From Megascapheus bottae (taxonomy: Eukaryota; Chordata; Mammalia; Rodentia; Geomyidae), in NCBI GenBank assembly GCA_024803745.1, contig JANJXV010000160.1, forward strand, positions 1,990,001-2,054,000: a DNA stretch of 64,000 bases, written 5' to 3'. Every line of letters starts with the position of its first letter. Position 1 is the stretch's first letter. Below are positions 9,810-20,752 of the stretch, one piece after another. The notes below the pieces were generated by a model. The model was not told the DNA's origin. It did no database searches and saw nothing but the letters and a program-made list of their open reading frames with translations. Made by a program: the position numbers and the translations under genes.

Positions 9810-9972
9810 TGCCTAGTGGTAGAGTGCTTGCCTAGCATGCATGAAGCCCTGGGTTTGATTCCACATACATAGAAAAGGCCAGAAATGGTGCTATGACTCA
9901 AGTGGTAGAGCATTAGCCTTGAGAAAGCTCAAGGACAATGCCCAGGCCCAGGACTGGCCAAAAAAAAAGAAA
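9810..9972 (+). repeat. IDL-Geo SINE, 5' truncated
   Basis: Starts inside the ID head at GCCTAGTGGTAGAGTGC and keeps GCATGCATGAAGCCCTGGG. The Geo half (GCTATGACTCAAGTGG, CAAGGACAATGCCCAGG) and an A-tail follow. The B box is degraded (GGTTTGATTCC). Confidence 0.93.
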
Positions 9973-9984
9973 ACTAAAAAAGGA

Positions 9985-10240
9985 ACCAATAGCCAACACT
10001 AGGTGACTGTGATTAGTTAAGCATGCTCTATGCATCCATCCAATGAAATACAACTCAGTCAAGAAGACTGAGTATATATGTGCAAGCATTGAAGAAAAGT
10101 TATTGATTTGAAAAAATAGATCACAAAGTTGTATATTCCATACTATGATTATGTCCAGTGGGGTTTCAAATATATTGAGGGGGATGCTATTCGTGTGTCA
10201 TTTCATTTTCTCACCTCTAATTTTATAAAAGGTTCAATTC
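9985..10240 (+). repeat. Ancient L1 3' relic
   Basis: GTGATTAGTTAAGCATGC TCTATGCATCCATCCAATG AAATACAACTCAG mirrors the old L1 'gttaaataaattatggtacatcca...aatggaatac' block. AAGTTGTATATTCCATACTATGATT follows. Strongly diverged. Confidence 0.6.
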
Positions 10241-10434
10241 TGGGGTTTAAGAAACTCAATAACACAATGAATTCTCTTTTCAGTACCATGAATTACCTTT
10301 TCACTTGGATTGCAAGAAAGACACTCATATAACTGAGATTGACCTCAGGAGAGCAGAGAGAAAGGGAGAATTGATGACTGGTTTTTCCTCCCCTGCCCTT
10401 GCCTATTTGTTTACTTTGTTATTTGTTTCTTTAT

Positions 10435-10632
10435 TTAGAACCAGGGTTTAAACTCAGGGCCTTGGACTCACTTCACTTGCTTGTTTGACTGACACTCCAA
10501 CTCAAGCTAAGCCTCCAGCCTGACTTCTTCCTGAATATTTTGAAGATGGAGTCTCACGGGCTTTTTAGTCTGGATTGGGCTCATAACACAATCCTCTGAG
10601 TTCAGCCTCCTGAGTAAGCGCGAGCTGCCAGT
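10435..10632 (-). repeat. Old B1-type SINE with Geo/ID-like end (-)
   Basis: Plus-strand order AACCAGGGTTTAAACTCAGG, GATGGAGTCTCACGGGC and CAGCCTCCTGAGTAAGCGCG is the complement of a B1-like head with an ID/Geo-like 3' part. More diverged than the B1-Geo copies. Confidence 0.6.
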
Positions 10633-11559
10633 AGCCAACTGGTTCTTTCTTTGCACTGTTTCTCCCCTCTGACCTTGGCTTTTTTTGTTTGGATGGACCC
10701 CTCCATCTTGCCACCCTCCACCACGCTCACCCCCAATTCTGTGTAATTTCCAATTTCATTCAGAAAGGAAAGCCAGGATGTCAAACTTCAAACTAAGAGG
10801 TGCTCTATGTTTCACACTCATTGATAATCTTTCCCAGTGTACAGTTCATTTGAGGCACCCCAATTCCTTTCCTCTGGTCTGCTGTCAGCTCTGTCCTGAA
10901 GAGTTAACGCTCTTTTTGAAATAGAGTCCAAGAGAGTTGGGCCCAAAAGAAGATAAGCATATGTTTGTGCAAGCTGGAAAATTGTCCTATATGGAACAGA
11001 GTCAAAATAAATCAATAAAAGCAGTTTCGGGCAGGCACGACAGAGAAAAAAACTGTTAATTACTAGTATTACCATTGATAGCTATTCAGTAAAGGCAATT
11101 GTTTGCTCCTGTTATATAACCAAAATCAAGAGAATTTACAAAGAACGAGAGAGGGGGAAAAATCTTCTCAGCTGAAACTCAGACAAAAGGCTTGAAGGGA
11201 AAATGAGACAAGCGATATTTTCTGGGGATTTACTGAGACAAATCAGCTCAGAAAAGACACAAACCTGTTCGTTTCATCCCAACACCATCCATTCTCGTCT
11301 GGTTTTATTCCTTGCATATAAATTTCAAGTTTGAAAGGACCCAGATATAGAACCTTTTAAGATACTTCTCCACATTGAAAAGATTTCCTCCTTCTCAAAA
11401 GGGATTTTTGTTCTTAGCCGAATCCTTTGAAAAAAATTATATATATATATATATATACATATATATAATTACACATACACATACACAGCCAAATCCTGAA
11501 GATCTCTGTAGTCCCAAAGACCTGAGTTCAATATCTATTTCTACTCCAACAAGGCTCCA
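10633..11559. other. No recognised gene; AT repeat near the right end
   Basis: About 930 bp of single-copy-looking DNA. A TA-rich tract ATATATAT...ATACATATATATA with CACATACACA at about 11440-11490 is the only repeat seen. Confidence 0.5.
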
Positions 11560-11650
11560 TGACAGTTGACAGTTTGCAAAGGGTTGTCTGAACATCTCTG
11601 CTCCTGTGTAAAGTGAAGATAATACCCACCCACAGAACCATGCCCATCTA
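11560..11650 (+). repeat. MIR fragment
   Basis: ACATCTCTGCTCCTGTGTAA AGTGAAGATAATACCCACC resembles the MIR segment 'tcagtttcctcatctgtaaaatgggaataataccta'. Confidence 0.45.
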
Positions 11651-11863
11651 ATCCTGCTTGAGGCCCTCCAGCTCTCAGCGTCCAGTCAGAGACAGGAAGT
11701 GACTTGAGCATGTCAAACAGAACTATAATGTAGGGGAACTGTTACATAAATAATAAAAGACCTAAGTCCCGAACAGAACCATGAGGCAACTCCGTGTTGG
11801 TGAAATAGCTCTGCAAGTCTAGTTAGAGGTTGTAAAGATTCCATGGGAAAGCATAGCAATTCT

Positions 11864-12241
11864 TTTTTTTTGCAATTTTTTATTGTAATTAGTAAAAGGG
11901 TTACATGATATTTGCCAGATAGAAGGTGCATTAATTCACGTACATTGATACCCTTTCACATGTCTTGGTACCCATTTCCCTACCCCCCACCTGTCTTGGT
12001 TTTCCCCCCTTCCCTATCAAATAACCAAATACAAATAAATTCAATATATCAGATAACAAAGTGAGATACTATAACAATATGAGATAACCAAGGGACAGCA
12101 AAGGAGATGAGAGACAACATAGTACATTAAGGACAACAATTATTCGTTATATGGCTTTTGTTTCAATATCCTGGAGGTCCTTTCAATTAGCTTCATACTA
12201 TATGGCCTTATGTATCAAGGTTTTGCTCTATTGCAAATCTC
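11864..12241 (-). repeat. L1 3'UTR, 5' truncated (-), young family
   Basis: Begins with the complement of a poly(A) tail (TTTTTTATTGTAATTAGT) and reads through GGGTTACATGATATTTGCC, TGTCTTGGTACCCATTTCCC and a C-rich block to AGGTTTTGCTCTATTGC. 16-bp TSD with one mismatch: AAAGCATAGCAATTCT (11848-11863) and AAAGCATAGTAATTCT (12242-12257). Confidence 0.95.
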
Positions 12242-12261
12242 AAAGCATAGTAATTCTAAAT

Positions 12262-12335
12262 AAAGACTGGGGATGTCACTCCAGTAGAGTGTTTGCATAA
12301 CAACTGCAGGGTCCTGAGTTCAAGCCCCAAACTCA
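12262..12335 (+). repeat. ID/IDL head monomer
   Basis: GACTGGGGATGTCACTCCAG TAGAGTGTTTGC and CCTGAGTTCAAGCCCC fit a diverged tRNA-Ala-derived ID monomer. The A and B boxes are both degraded. Confidence 0.6.
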
Positions 12336-12341
12336 ATTTTG

Positions 12342-12458
12342 AGTTCAATTTTGCTGGTTCTGGGGCTTGAACTCAGGGCCTGGGCTCTGTCCCTGAGCCT
12401 CTTTGTGCTCAAGGATAGTGCTCTACCACTTGAGCCACAGCACCACTCCCTCGAGGGA
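12342..12458 (-). repeat. Geo SINE half (-)
   Basis: Complement of the Geo half: GCTGGTTCTGGGGCTTGAAC TCAGGGCCTGGG, then CTCTACCACTTGAGCCACAG and CACCACTCC. The B1 or IDL head is missing, so it is truncated. Confidence 0.85.
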
Positions 12459-12829
12459 TATTCTTATATAGTTTCAGCACCCAGAAGAGCCATAGAGCTT
12501 TTCCTTCTAGAAACCAGAAAGACAGTGGGGTCATATTGGCCATCTTTGATCACATGACCTCCCTGGACCAATCCCATAGATGCAGAGAAATGGACTGGAT
12601 TGGTATATCTATCTGCCTGTGGATCAGATTGATCTCTATCCAAACCACCTGGACTAAAATAATAGTAATAATAACAACAGCAGCAACTATCACCATCATC
12701 AAAGTAGTATTAACCGAAAGGGAAGGAAAGAGATCCTAAGAGGTAAACTAAGAGGTGTCAACCTTCACCAAGACAAAAAACAAGTAACTCTTTTTGATCA
12801 TAATTTACTTGAATATTTAATATTTTACT
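12459..12829. other. No recognised feature
   Basis: Single-copy-looking DNA with a short imperfect AAT/AAC trinucleotide stretch near 12657-12690 (AATAATAGTAATAATAACAA). Confidence 0.5.
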
Positions 12830-13000
12830 ACTTTTCAGAGAATAGTATCTCTAGTGCACAAATGAGAATAGCAAAGTTGCAAGAGTTTAAGGAAGTTACC
12901 CAAGGTCCCAGAGTTGGAAAATGGTTGTGCTTAGGCTTGAACCCACCACATGTCTCTACTATTAAAACTCATGTCTCTTCTTCTACACCATGCTGGTATC
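12830..13000 (+). repeat. MIR relic
   Basis: CACAAATGAGAATAGCAAAG followed by GGAAGTTACCCAAGGTCCC, GGCTTGAACCCACCACATG and CTACACCATGCTGGTATC keeps the full MIR core-to-tail order. Confidence 0.82.
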
Positions 13001-13209
13001 TTACTGAGTAGCAAGCATGGAGCATGAAATAATCCAAAGTGATTGCTTGGGGGCCAGTGAATGTCTTAATCTTCACTGTTAAATACTAAAATCTGCATGT
13101 GCACGTGTGCTCATTTCCTGGGGTCATAAATTGAATATTCACTCCCTTCCATTTCCCATTAAAACATAGCATGAATTAAAGGGTTTCATTTTCATCACTC
13201 AAATAGAGA

Positions 13210-13472
13210 CCTTAAGCCCCATGCTGGAGGCTTACCCCTGTAATCCTAGCTACTCAGGAAGCTGAGATATGAGGATCATGGTTCAAAGCCAGCCTGAGAT
13301 ATGAGGATCATGGTCTGGAAAGTCCATGAAGCTCTTATCTCCAATTAACCAACAAAAACCTGGAAGTGGAGCTGTGACTCAAGTGGTAGAATGCTAGCCT
13401 TCAACAATTTAAAAAAAAAGCAGCTCAGGAACAGTGCCCAGGCCCTGAGTTCAAGGCCCAGTACTGGCAAAA
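13210..13472 (+). repeat. B1-Geo SINE with internal duplication
   Basis: Head CCTAGCTACTCAGGAAGCTG and Geo half (GGAGCTGTGACTCAAGTGG ... GAGTTCAAGGCCCAGTACTG). A 21-bp piece of the head is repeated 32 bp downstream (13262-13282 and 13294-13314). Confidence 0.92.
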
Positions 13473-13510
13473 ATAATAATAAAATAATAATAATAATAAT
13501 AATAATAATA
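13473..13510 (+). repeat. (AAT)n microsatellite
   Basis: ATAATAATAA run grown from the SINE tail. Confidence 0.95.
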
Positions 13511-13624
13511 GTTTATCCTTTACCGATTGATGGATCTCACACATACTTAGAACTCCAACTACCTGGTCCTCAACCCAATGAAGTTACAGGGTTTGCTCTA
13601 AGAGTGTAAAACTTGAGTCATGGC

Positions 13625-14065
13625 ATCTCTGGTCATAAAAGAAATGCAAATCAAAACAACTTTAAGATTCCACCTCACTCCATTTAGAATGGCTAGGATC
13701 AAGAAATCTAATAATAACAGATGCTGGAGGGGAGGTGGACAGGAGGGATCACTACTACACTGTTGGTGGGAGTGCAAACTTGTTCAACCTCTATGGAAAG
13801 CAGTATGGCAGTTCCTCAAAAGACTAAATATAGAGCTTCCCTATGACCCAGCAATTCGACTACTTGGCATTTACCAATCGTCCAGAAACAAGGACCTACT
13901 AAATCCACTAGCACAACAATGTTCATTGCAGCACTATTCACCATAGCAAAGATATGGAACCAACCCAGATGTCCCTCAGTTGATGAGTGGATCAACAAGA
14001 TGTGGTATTTATACACAATGGAATTCTATGGTGCTCTCAGAAAGAATGACATCACCCATTTGTAA
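13625..14065 (+). pseudogene. L1 ORF2 C-terminal fragment, frameshifted
   Basis: The C-terminal region of the L1 endonuclease/reverse transcriptase, beyond the RT domain, from a non-LTR retrotransposon. The first frame carries the recognisable motifs [12 protein letters not shown] and IELPYDPAI. A second frame carries MFIAALFTIAKIWNQP, then EWINKMWYLYTMEFY, and ends in TAA at 14063-14065. The frame change lies at about 13880-13920, so the copy is dead. It lacks the endonuclease and RT domains through 5' truncation and cannot encode a functional protein. Identification is firm because the motif order matches mammalian ORF2p. Confidence 0.93.
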
Positions 14066-14536
14066 GGAAATGGAAAGACTTAGAAAAAAATCATATTAAG
14101 TGAAGGAAGCCAGACTCAAAGGAACATAGGCTCAATGGTTTCCCTCATTTACAATAATCAGTAGAAACCTTGGGCTCTCCTAGGAGAGGTTCACAATAGA
14201 GCAAAACCTAGATACATAAGGCCATACAGTATGATGCTAAATGAAAGGATCTCTAGGATATAGAAACAGAAGCCATATAATGAGTGATTGTTGTCCTTTT
14301 GCTGTCCCTTTATCTCATATTGTTACAATATTTCACCTTGTTATCTGATATATTTTATATACGCTTAATTGAAATAGGAGAGGGAAGGGGGAAAATCAAG
14401 ATGTATGGGGAGAGGGGGAGGGAAATGGGAACCATGACATGAGAAAGGGTATTAATATTTATGAAGTAATGTACCTTCTATCTGATGAATATAATGTAAC
14501 CCTTCTATTAATTACAATAAAAATATATGAAAAAAA
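13625..14536 (+). repeat. L1, 5' truncated, with ORF2 C-terminus and 3'UTR
   Basis: This is a 912-bp insertion flanked by a 12-bp perfect TSD (TTGAGTCATGGC, 13613-13624 and 14537-14548). It holds the last part of ORF2, a stop at 14063-14065, a 3'UTR with the G-rich polypurine tract typical of mammalian L1 (about 14375-14430), and an AATAAAA-type tail. Confidence 0.96.
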
Positions 14537-14548
14537 TTGAGTCATGGC

Positions 14549-15655
14549 CAGGCTTCCTCCAGGTCCTTCAGAAGTGAAACTCCAGTTGTTCAGGTCTATC
14601 ACCTTTCTTGAGTACATTTCCCCTCAGTCATTTACTGTGATCCGATACCCCAAGGACCCTTGTTCAGAAATGGCAGGGCGCTGTCACTGCCAACTGCAGG
14701 GAGAGCTCCTTCCTATAGCTGTTACAGGCCCCCTTGTCTCCTTCCTGCATCTGCACTTGGGACCACAAGAGGCAACGTGCACAATGGCAATCTCTTAATA
14801 GGATTATATCTTTTTCTGCACATCCCATCTCTAGGGATTATTGTCATTTGTCTCCTGCAAATGACAATCCAGCTTCTCCGGGCTCCCTGGTTGCTGGGGG
14901 AGAAATGTTACCGCACAGCTTGTGTCGGATGATGTTTTATAATCATAGCAGAAATCCAATATTAATAGAACTGTCTGGGTAAAAAGGTGCGTGCGCTGTT
15001 TGTGGAGCCACACGGGTATCCCTGATGTCTGGAAACACCCCTCCCCCGCGATTTCTTTACTCTGGCATTTCTCCTGTAGACATAAAATTTTAAATCAAGT
15101 TGGACCACAGGCACATATGGGACTATTATGAGGACATCCTGCTTACTCTCCCACAGTCCGACAGACACTTTGCACTGCCAACCCTTCATAATGCTCAATG
15201 GTGTTTACCATTTTTCCTAAGATACCCTTCTTTTTAATCCCTGCTTTTCCAAACACATCCTCCTCCGATTGCCTTCCGAGAGCACCTCACTCCGCAATGG
15301 TGTTTGACTTCCTGGTGGCAATGAGTCTCCAACTCCTTTGTGACCATTGCCTGTATTTTTCGCCTGAACCTCTTTTAACCGCTCACAATTATGGGGGCAG
15401 GGGGAGTCAAGGTCCTGGCCCTTGATCTAAACTTCATCCTAACTTAGAAAAGAATGGGGGCTGAGAAGGATGAAAATGTTCCCCTCTCTCTATTAGTCCC
15501 CTCAAACACCCCTCACCCCCAACCACCCAGCTGGGGGGACTATGACACTCCTCCCAAAAGAGTGGCCCACACAGCCACGGTTATAGCAAGAGCTCTTGAG
15601 ACTAGTAGTGGGGCTGGCCCACAGATCTCACACTAAGAGAATGGGGTTTGTTGTT
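14549..15655. other. No recognised feature
   Basis: About 1.1 kb of single-copy-looking DNA of moderate GC. It has several overlapping short frames but none with a known domain or consistent splice sites. Confidence 0.5.
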
Positions 15656-15785
15656 CTGTTTCCCTGAAAAGAAAGAGAGGGTCAGAGAGGTTACTGGTTT
15701 GCCCAAGGTCACTGAAAGGGAAAACCACCATTAGAAATCCTAGCTTGTCTAAACCCAGCAGCATCTCAGGGATATGATTCGTACA
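15656..15785 (+). repeat. MIR relic
   Basis: GAGGGTCAGAGAGGTTACTG GTTTGCCCAAGGTCACTGAA followed by AAATCCTAGCTTGTCTAAAC matches the MIR core order. Confidence 0.65.
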
Positions 15786-16946
15786 GAGCCTCTGATGGTG
15801 GGTGGAGGGGTCCGTTACAAAAATCTCTTTTCCAATTTGACACAAGATGTCCAAGAGAAAGCCTTCCTTCACAGAGTTAAAAAAAAATCAATGATGTGAG
15901 CCCATCCTGGAGTCCCAGCTGGGCTTGAGATCTCAGCACTGCCCTTCTTACTCCATGTCTCCTGACCCCAGTGAACAATTTGGAACCAAGTTACAATTTC
16001 CTTTTCATTCTCATTAAGCAGAATACTCCTCTTTAACAACCCTCCCTAAACCACCCCCCATCTACAACCCTCCCTGAGCTTTGCTTGACTATAAAGCGCT
16101 CTATTTCTCTGTGATCTTTATGTCCTTAAAAATTACAACATGCTGGCATAGGTATTTAATTATTGAAAGGAGATGTGCCTTGTAAAATATTGTACCTGCA
16201 GGTTTGCTCATGCAAAGTAAGGATGGATTCCACTTGGCCAGACAAAACCTTTGCTATGCTAGAGCTTTGTTCTGGAATAAATCTTGGTTTGTGAAATATG
16301 CATCCTATAAGAGCACTTCTGGGTTCTGCCTAGAACTGGCCAAACTAAAACACCTTTCCCTTTTTTAAATGAAACTAAACCTTGCTTTTACATAATACTG
16401 AGCTGACCCCCTCCTAGGCTGGGAATTTAAAGAACACTTTTAGGGGTAGGGAAAAAAAAAACAGATGTCAGATGATCCATCACAGAGTTTCTTTTCCAAG
16501 GCTGGAAAGAGCTCCACCACCACACTAAGGATAAAAGGCAACAGATAAACGTCAAAGTTTGAACTCTGCTCAAAGACATACAAAAGCTTAGGTTGCAGGG
16601 AAAGCTCTCTGTGCTGTCCAATATGATAGACATGCTGGTACCATCCAATATTATTGGTTTTGACTTCTAATCCATGGATTTGACTTCAGATGTGTCTGGA
16701 ATATCCAAAGCAGTGGAATTTCAATTTTACATCATAATGTAATCCATTTAGATTTAGTTGCATGGAGCATCATGTAATTCAGGCTTATCCTATTGGACAG
16801 TGAATGCAATTACTGATCAATATTCCTAAAGAACATAGAAGTAAACATGCTCAAAAATATTTGCCAGTGGAATCTGGTAATTTAGAAGAAGGATGAAAGA
16901 GCATGATTGAATCAGATTTGTCCTGGGGAATTCAAGGTTGGTTTAG
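15786..16946. other. No recognised feature
   Basis: About 1.1 kb without a recognisable repeat or gene. A run of CTTTAACAACCCTCCC-type sequence near 16030-16080 is slightly repetitive. Confidence 0.5.
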
Positions 16947-16947
16947 C

Positions 16948-17118
16948 AGAAGAAGGAAGGGAAGGGAAGGGGAAGGGAGGGGAGGGAAGGGGAGGGGGAG
17001 AGAGAGGAGAGGGGAGGGGGAGGGAAGGGGAGGGGAGGGGAAGGAAGAGGAGAAAGAAAGAAAAAATAAAAAAAGAAAGAGGGAAGGAGGGAGGGAGGGG
17101 AAAGGAAAGGAAAGGAAA
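16948..17118 (+). repeat. GGGAA/GGGGA homopurine array
   Basis: About 170 bp purine-only on the plus strand, with AGGGGAGGGG units grading to GGAAAGGAAA. The low-complexity frames across it are not genes. Confidence 0.95.
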
Positions 17119-17127
17119 TCAATGTCA

Positions 17128-17410
17128 GCGATTTAGTGGCACAAATTCATGGAATCCCAGTACTCACAAAGAGGAAGCAGGAGGATCACAAATTCAAGGT
17201 CAGACTGGGATATAGACCGAGGACCTGGCTCAAAGAAAAAAAATCAGGTATGGTAGCGCATACATGTAATCCCAGCTGTGTAGGAGGATTCAAATTAAAA
17301 CCCTATCTGAAAAATAATCAACCCCAAAAGAGGGCTGGGGGCATTGCTTAAGCAGAAGAGTGCTTGCTGAGTAGACATGAGGCCCTGAGTTCAAATTCCA
17401 GCAAAAAAGG
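17128..17410 (+). repeat. B1-B1-ID composite SINE (older)
   Basis: The first B1-like unit is at 17128-17230 (GGAATCCCAGTACTCACAAA, GGAGGATCACAAATTCAAGG) and the second at 17243-17325 (GTAGCGCATACATGTAATCC). An ID-like monomer follows at 17335-17405 (GAGTGCTTGCTGAGTAGACA, GAGTTCAAATTCC). It ends at an A-tail. Confidence 0.75.
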
Positions 17411-18771
17411 AGAGAGAATACTTACCTGACTTGAAAAGTAACCTCATATGTGGTAAGAGTTCTATTAATACTAATTAGAATCAGCTCTATTAACCTTAGC
17501 TCATGAATATATTGCTATACTATGTCATTAATGTTATTAATATATCATTCATAGTATATTAATAGGAATACACTCATACTAACTTATTCCTGTTAAATAC
17601 TGTTTAGGATTTCACTGTTCCCTTTTCTTAGGCTGTGAGTGTTACACCTCCCTGAGATTTTTTTTTTGTGTAACAAGAGGCTCCCCTGACACTGAGCCTC
17701 ATGTGTTCTGAGAGTCCGGGGATCCCCAGATCTGGGCCCCCCGCCATGCCCCACATGGGCTGGCTTCTCCAACACATGCAGCTGCTCTGTTGGCTGACCC
17801 AATCCAGGCCAGTGACTCTGCTTCTCTCCTGCTTGCCTCAGCAGTTTTGCTTCCCAGCCGTCCACACTCCCAATGGCTCCAATACGTCCAAAGATGAGCA
17901 CTTCCAAACCCTGAATTATTTACATCTGAGAGGCTCCATGGGTCCTTTCTCCCTCCAATTCTGCCAGCCCCTCCCCCCTTCCAATGAATCATAGCAAATT
18001 TGAATCTTGGCCATACACACACAAAGTGAAGTTTTGTTTTTTACTTAGAAGGTTCCTCTGGTACACCCAGGAGAAAAAGGGCAGAAAAAGATGGAGGTGG
18101 ACAGTGGCTTGCAAAGGAAAAGGGAAAGAAAAGCAAACAACAACAATAACAATAAAGCAACTCTTGCTGAATCAGTAACTAGCAGTAATAGATTTTTTTT
18201 AAAAATTCACTTCCAGGCTCAGTTGGGGAAAACAAGATACATTTCCTTGCAATAATTTAAAGAGTGGAATGTTTCATTCCCAGAGAAACTACAGCTGTTT
18301 TGACCTATTCCTGGCTTTAGGTTGGACTATTATTTGCATTCTCTGAATTATTATTGTTGTTATTTCTTTTCCTTTCTTAACATGGTAGCATTTAGGAATG
18401 GAGCCAAGTTATAGCCTGATTAAAGTCTTTCACTCTGAATTAAAGGTTTTGAATCCAGCCTTAGGCTTCAGCCTCAGATTTTTGTTGCTGTAGCTGCTGT
18501 TTTCCATCCACACCTCCCCATCTCCAGGGGAGAAGAATAGAACTAGAAATCAGTCCGCTGCAGGCACACCCCTCTGAGGTTACACCAATTGGCTCCAAGG
18601 AGGGTGCCACTGCTGTTTTGGATGTTATAAGGCCACTGTGGCTGCAACCAGGCCAGTAAGGGGACAAAGGACATCTCCCTGAGGGAAAGGCCAAGGGAAG
18701 AGAAGGACCCTTCCCAAGCATTCTCATGTTCTAGAAAAGTCACTCTCCTTGCAATTCCTTTTTTCATCTCA
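17411..18771. other. No recognised gene or transposon
   Basis: About 1.36 kb, AT-rich at 17440-17590 with several imperfect ATTAAT palindromes and more balanced after that. A paired GGAATG/CATTCC motif lies at 18266-18280. Confidence 0.5.
18266..18280. promoter_or_regulatory. Possible paired TEAD (MCAT) site
   Basis: GGAATGTTTCATTCC has two perfect six-base arms (GGAATG and CATTCC) in inverted orientation around three bases. CATTCC is the core known for TEAD factors. The surroundings are single-copy-looking and AT-rich. A match this short can arise by chance. Confidence 0.2.
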
Positions 18772-19005
18772 AGAGTTCTGATAACTCACACCTGTAATCT
18801 CAGCTACTCAGAAGTCTAAGATCTAAGGATGGCGGTTCAAAGCCAGTCCTGGCAGAAAAGTCCCTGAGACTCTTACCTCCAATAAACTATCAAAAAGCCA
18901 GAAGTTAGGGGTGTGGCAAGTGGTAGAGCACCAGCCATGCAGCTGGGGATAGCAGGCAGGAATATGAGTGTGAGGCCTTGAGTTCAAGCACCGGTAGTGA
19001 CAAGT
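18772..19005 (+). repeat. B1-Geo SINE
   Basis: CACACCTGTAATCTCAGC TACTCAGAAGTC, CAAAGCCAGTCCTGG, then a degraded Geo half (GTGTGGCAAGTGGTAGAGC, GAGGCCTTGAGTTCAAGC) with a roughly 30-bp insertion in the middle. Confidence 0.85.
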
Positions 19006-19253
19006 TCATTCATCAATTCACTTCAGTCACCTGTAACATGAGATCATAAGAGCACCTAGGTCAAAGTGTTGGGTCTGACATATTTACAGATGCACTGATC
19101 AGTAATCAATCAATGCTGGCTGGTGTGTACTGCTCCTCTTTAAGGTGCTTTCTCTACCTGATCATCTAGCATGTCATCTTCCCATGTCTGCCAAGATCGC
19201 ACTTGCCGATAATGGAAAAAGCACAAACCATACACGTGTGTGCGTACAGGCTT

Positions 19254-19254
<1 letters not shown>

Positions 19255-19298
<44 letters not shown>
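19255..19298 (+). repeat. (CA)n microsatellite
   Basis: About 22 uninterrupted CA units. Confidence 0.98.
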
Positions 19299-19684
19299 AC
19301 TTGTCTGTCGAAATAGGCTCTTTTCTGCCCAGGAGGGCCTTAGACTGCCATCTTCCCAATCATTGCCTGCTGAGCAGCAGAAATTATAGATGTCAGCCAC
19401 CAAGGCCTGGCTGATAGAAAGATCTCTCTAGAAGACAGCTCAGTGGGCCCTTGGACCATAATCCTCCTCTGTCTATGCTTCAACATGGAGCTGGGATTTC
19501 AGGTGTGCACTACTGTTGGTTTGTTGGTTGAAATGGGGATAGGGGGAAACTCGAGCCCTGTGCAATGTCAGAGCCCACGTCCCATGTCTGTTACTTGCCT
19601 GTTGAAGGGAGGGAGGGAAAGCGGGCAATCTATCCCTACTGGGTGAAGGCTGAGAGAAGAGAAGGGGGGAGGTAAGATGGTAAG
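19299..19684. other. No clear feature; possible old B1 pieces
   Basis: Stretches such as GCAGAAATTATAGATGTCAG CCACCAAGGCC and GAGCTGGGATTTCAGGTGTG look like complement of B1 heads (-), but they are too short to define an element. Confidence 0.35.
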
Positions 19685-19875
19685 GGCTGGGAGTTTGGCC
19701 TAGTGGTAGAGTGCTTGCCTGGCATGCACAAAGACCTGGGTTCGATTCCTCAGTACCACATACACAGAAACGGTGCTGTGGCTCAAGTGGTAGAGCACTA
19801 GCCTTGAGAAAGCCCAAGGACAGTGCTCAGGCCCTGAGTTCAAGCCTCATGCCTCCGGACTGGCAAAAAAAAAAT
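19685..19875 (+). repeat. IDL-Geo SINE
   Basis: Full dimer with TTTGGCCTAGTGGTAGAG, a perfect B box GGTTCGATTCC at 19739-19749, and linker CAGTACCACATACACAG. The Geo half is of the TTCAAGCC subfamily. A-tail and T-run follow. Confidence 0.96.
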
Positions 19876-20504
19876 TTTTTTTTTAAAAAAAGGTAATCAA
19901 TGCCCTTTTTGGCCACAGGCTGCTGGGTACCAGGCCATGGAGAAAAAGACAGAAGAATGTGAAAGAGCAGAAGGAGAAATGAAGCAGTCATGGACCCCGC
20001 TGCCAGGAAAGCCTGCACTGTTCTGGCTGCTGCCAGTGCCAACAGGAATGGCAGGCAGCCTGGAGCTCTTGACAGAGGATGGGGAGGAAAGCCAGGAGCG
20101 AGAGTCAGCCGGAGGGAGATGCTGGAGGGGCTTCCCCAACTGAGCAGGTGCCTGGGGAAGGAAGACCCTACCCAAGAACAGCCTTGGGAGCCACAAACAA
20201 TCCCCCTCCCCAACCTGTGCCCTGGACCTCCTACTCTCCCAGATCTCAAAGCAGCTAGCCCCAGCTCTCCTTCAGCCAGGCCAGCTGCCCGGCAGGCAAG
20301 CAGATGGTGACATCTTCACTAGAGCCAAAATTACCTTTCCAGGAAAATGTCTCAACCTTCTCTGGAGGACACAGAAAGGAGCGTGCACCATGGAGAATTT
20401 CAAACTTTCTCAAGAAGCTACAGCTTCTTAAAAGTATTTGAGTGAAACAAAAATGTATTTTGACTATAGATTGTTCAGTGCCTCCGATTTAAAAAGAAAA
20501 GAAA
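19876..20504. other. No recognised feature
   Basis: Higher-GC stretch with overlapping frames on both strands at 19827-20310 (up to 140 codons). None has a recognisable domain, and the longest includes the SINE tail, so I read them as chance. Confidence 0.45.
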
Positions 20505-20696
20505 GGTTGTTGAAAGTTGCCTATAATCTCAACCACCTGGGAGGCAGAGGTAGGAAGATGACAGTTCAAGGCTGAACTGGGAGAAAATACAAGACCTATC
20601 TGAAAACCAAACTAAAAGCCAAGGGACTGGGAACAGGGCTCAAGTAATAGAGCACCTACCTAGAAAGCACAAGGCCCTGAATTTAATCCCAGTACA
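20505..20696 (+). repeat. B1-ID composite SINE
   Basis: B1-like ATAATCTCAACCACCTGGG AGGCAGAGG followed by an ID-like monomer (AGGGCTCAAGTAATAGAGC, AAGGCCCTGAATTTAATCCC). The ID tail, not Geo, distinguishes it from the B1-Geo type. Confidence 0.85.
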
Positions 20697-20715
20697 AAAA
20701 AATAAATAATAATAA

Positions 20716-20746
<31 letters not shown>

Positions 20747-20752
20747 AATAAA
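20697..20752 (+). repeat. (AAT)n microsatellite
   Basis: AATAATAATA array between two SINEs; seeded by the tail of the first. Confidence 0.95.

Noticed and set aside
17440..17590. Replication origin or hairpin cluster in the ATTAAT-rich stretch
   Set aside because: Palindromes are short and expected in AT-rich DNA; no supporting element.
19827..20310. Overlapping frames of 99-140 codons on both strands
   Set aside because: Both strands open, part of the longest lies in an IDL-Geo tail, no splice signals or domain; chance in GC-richer DNA.
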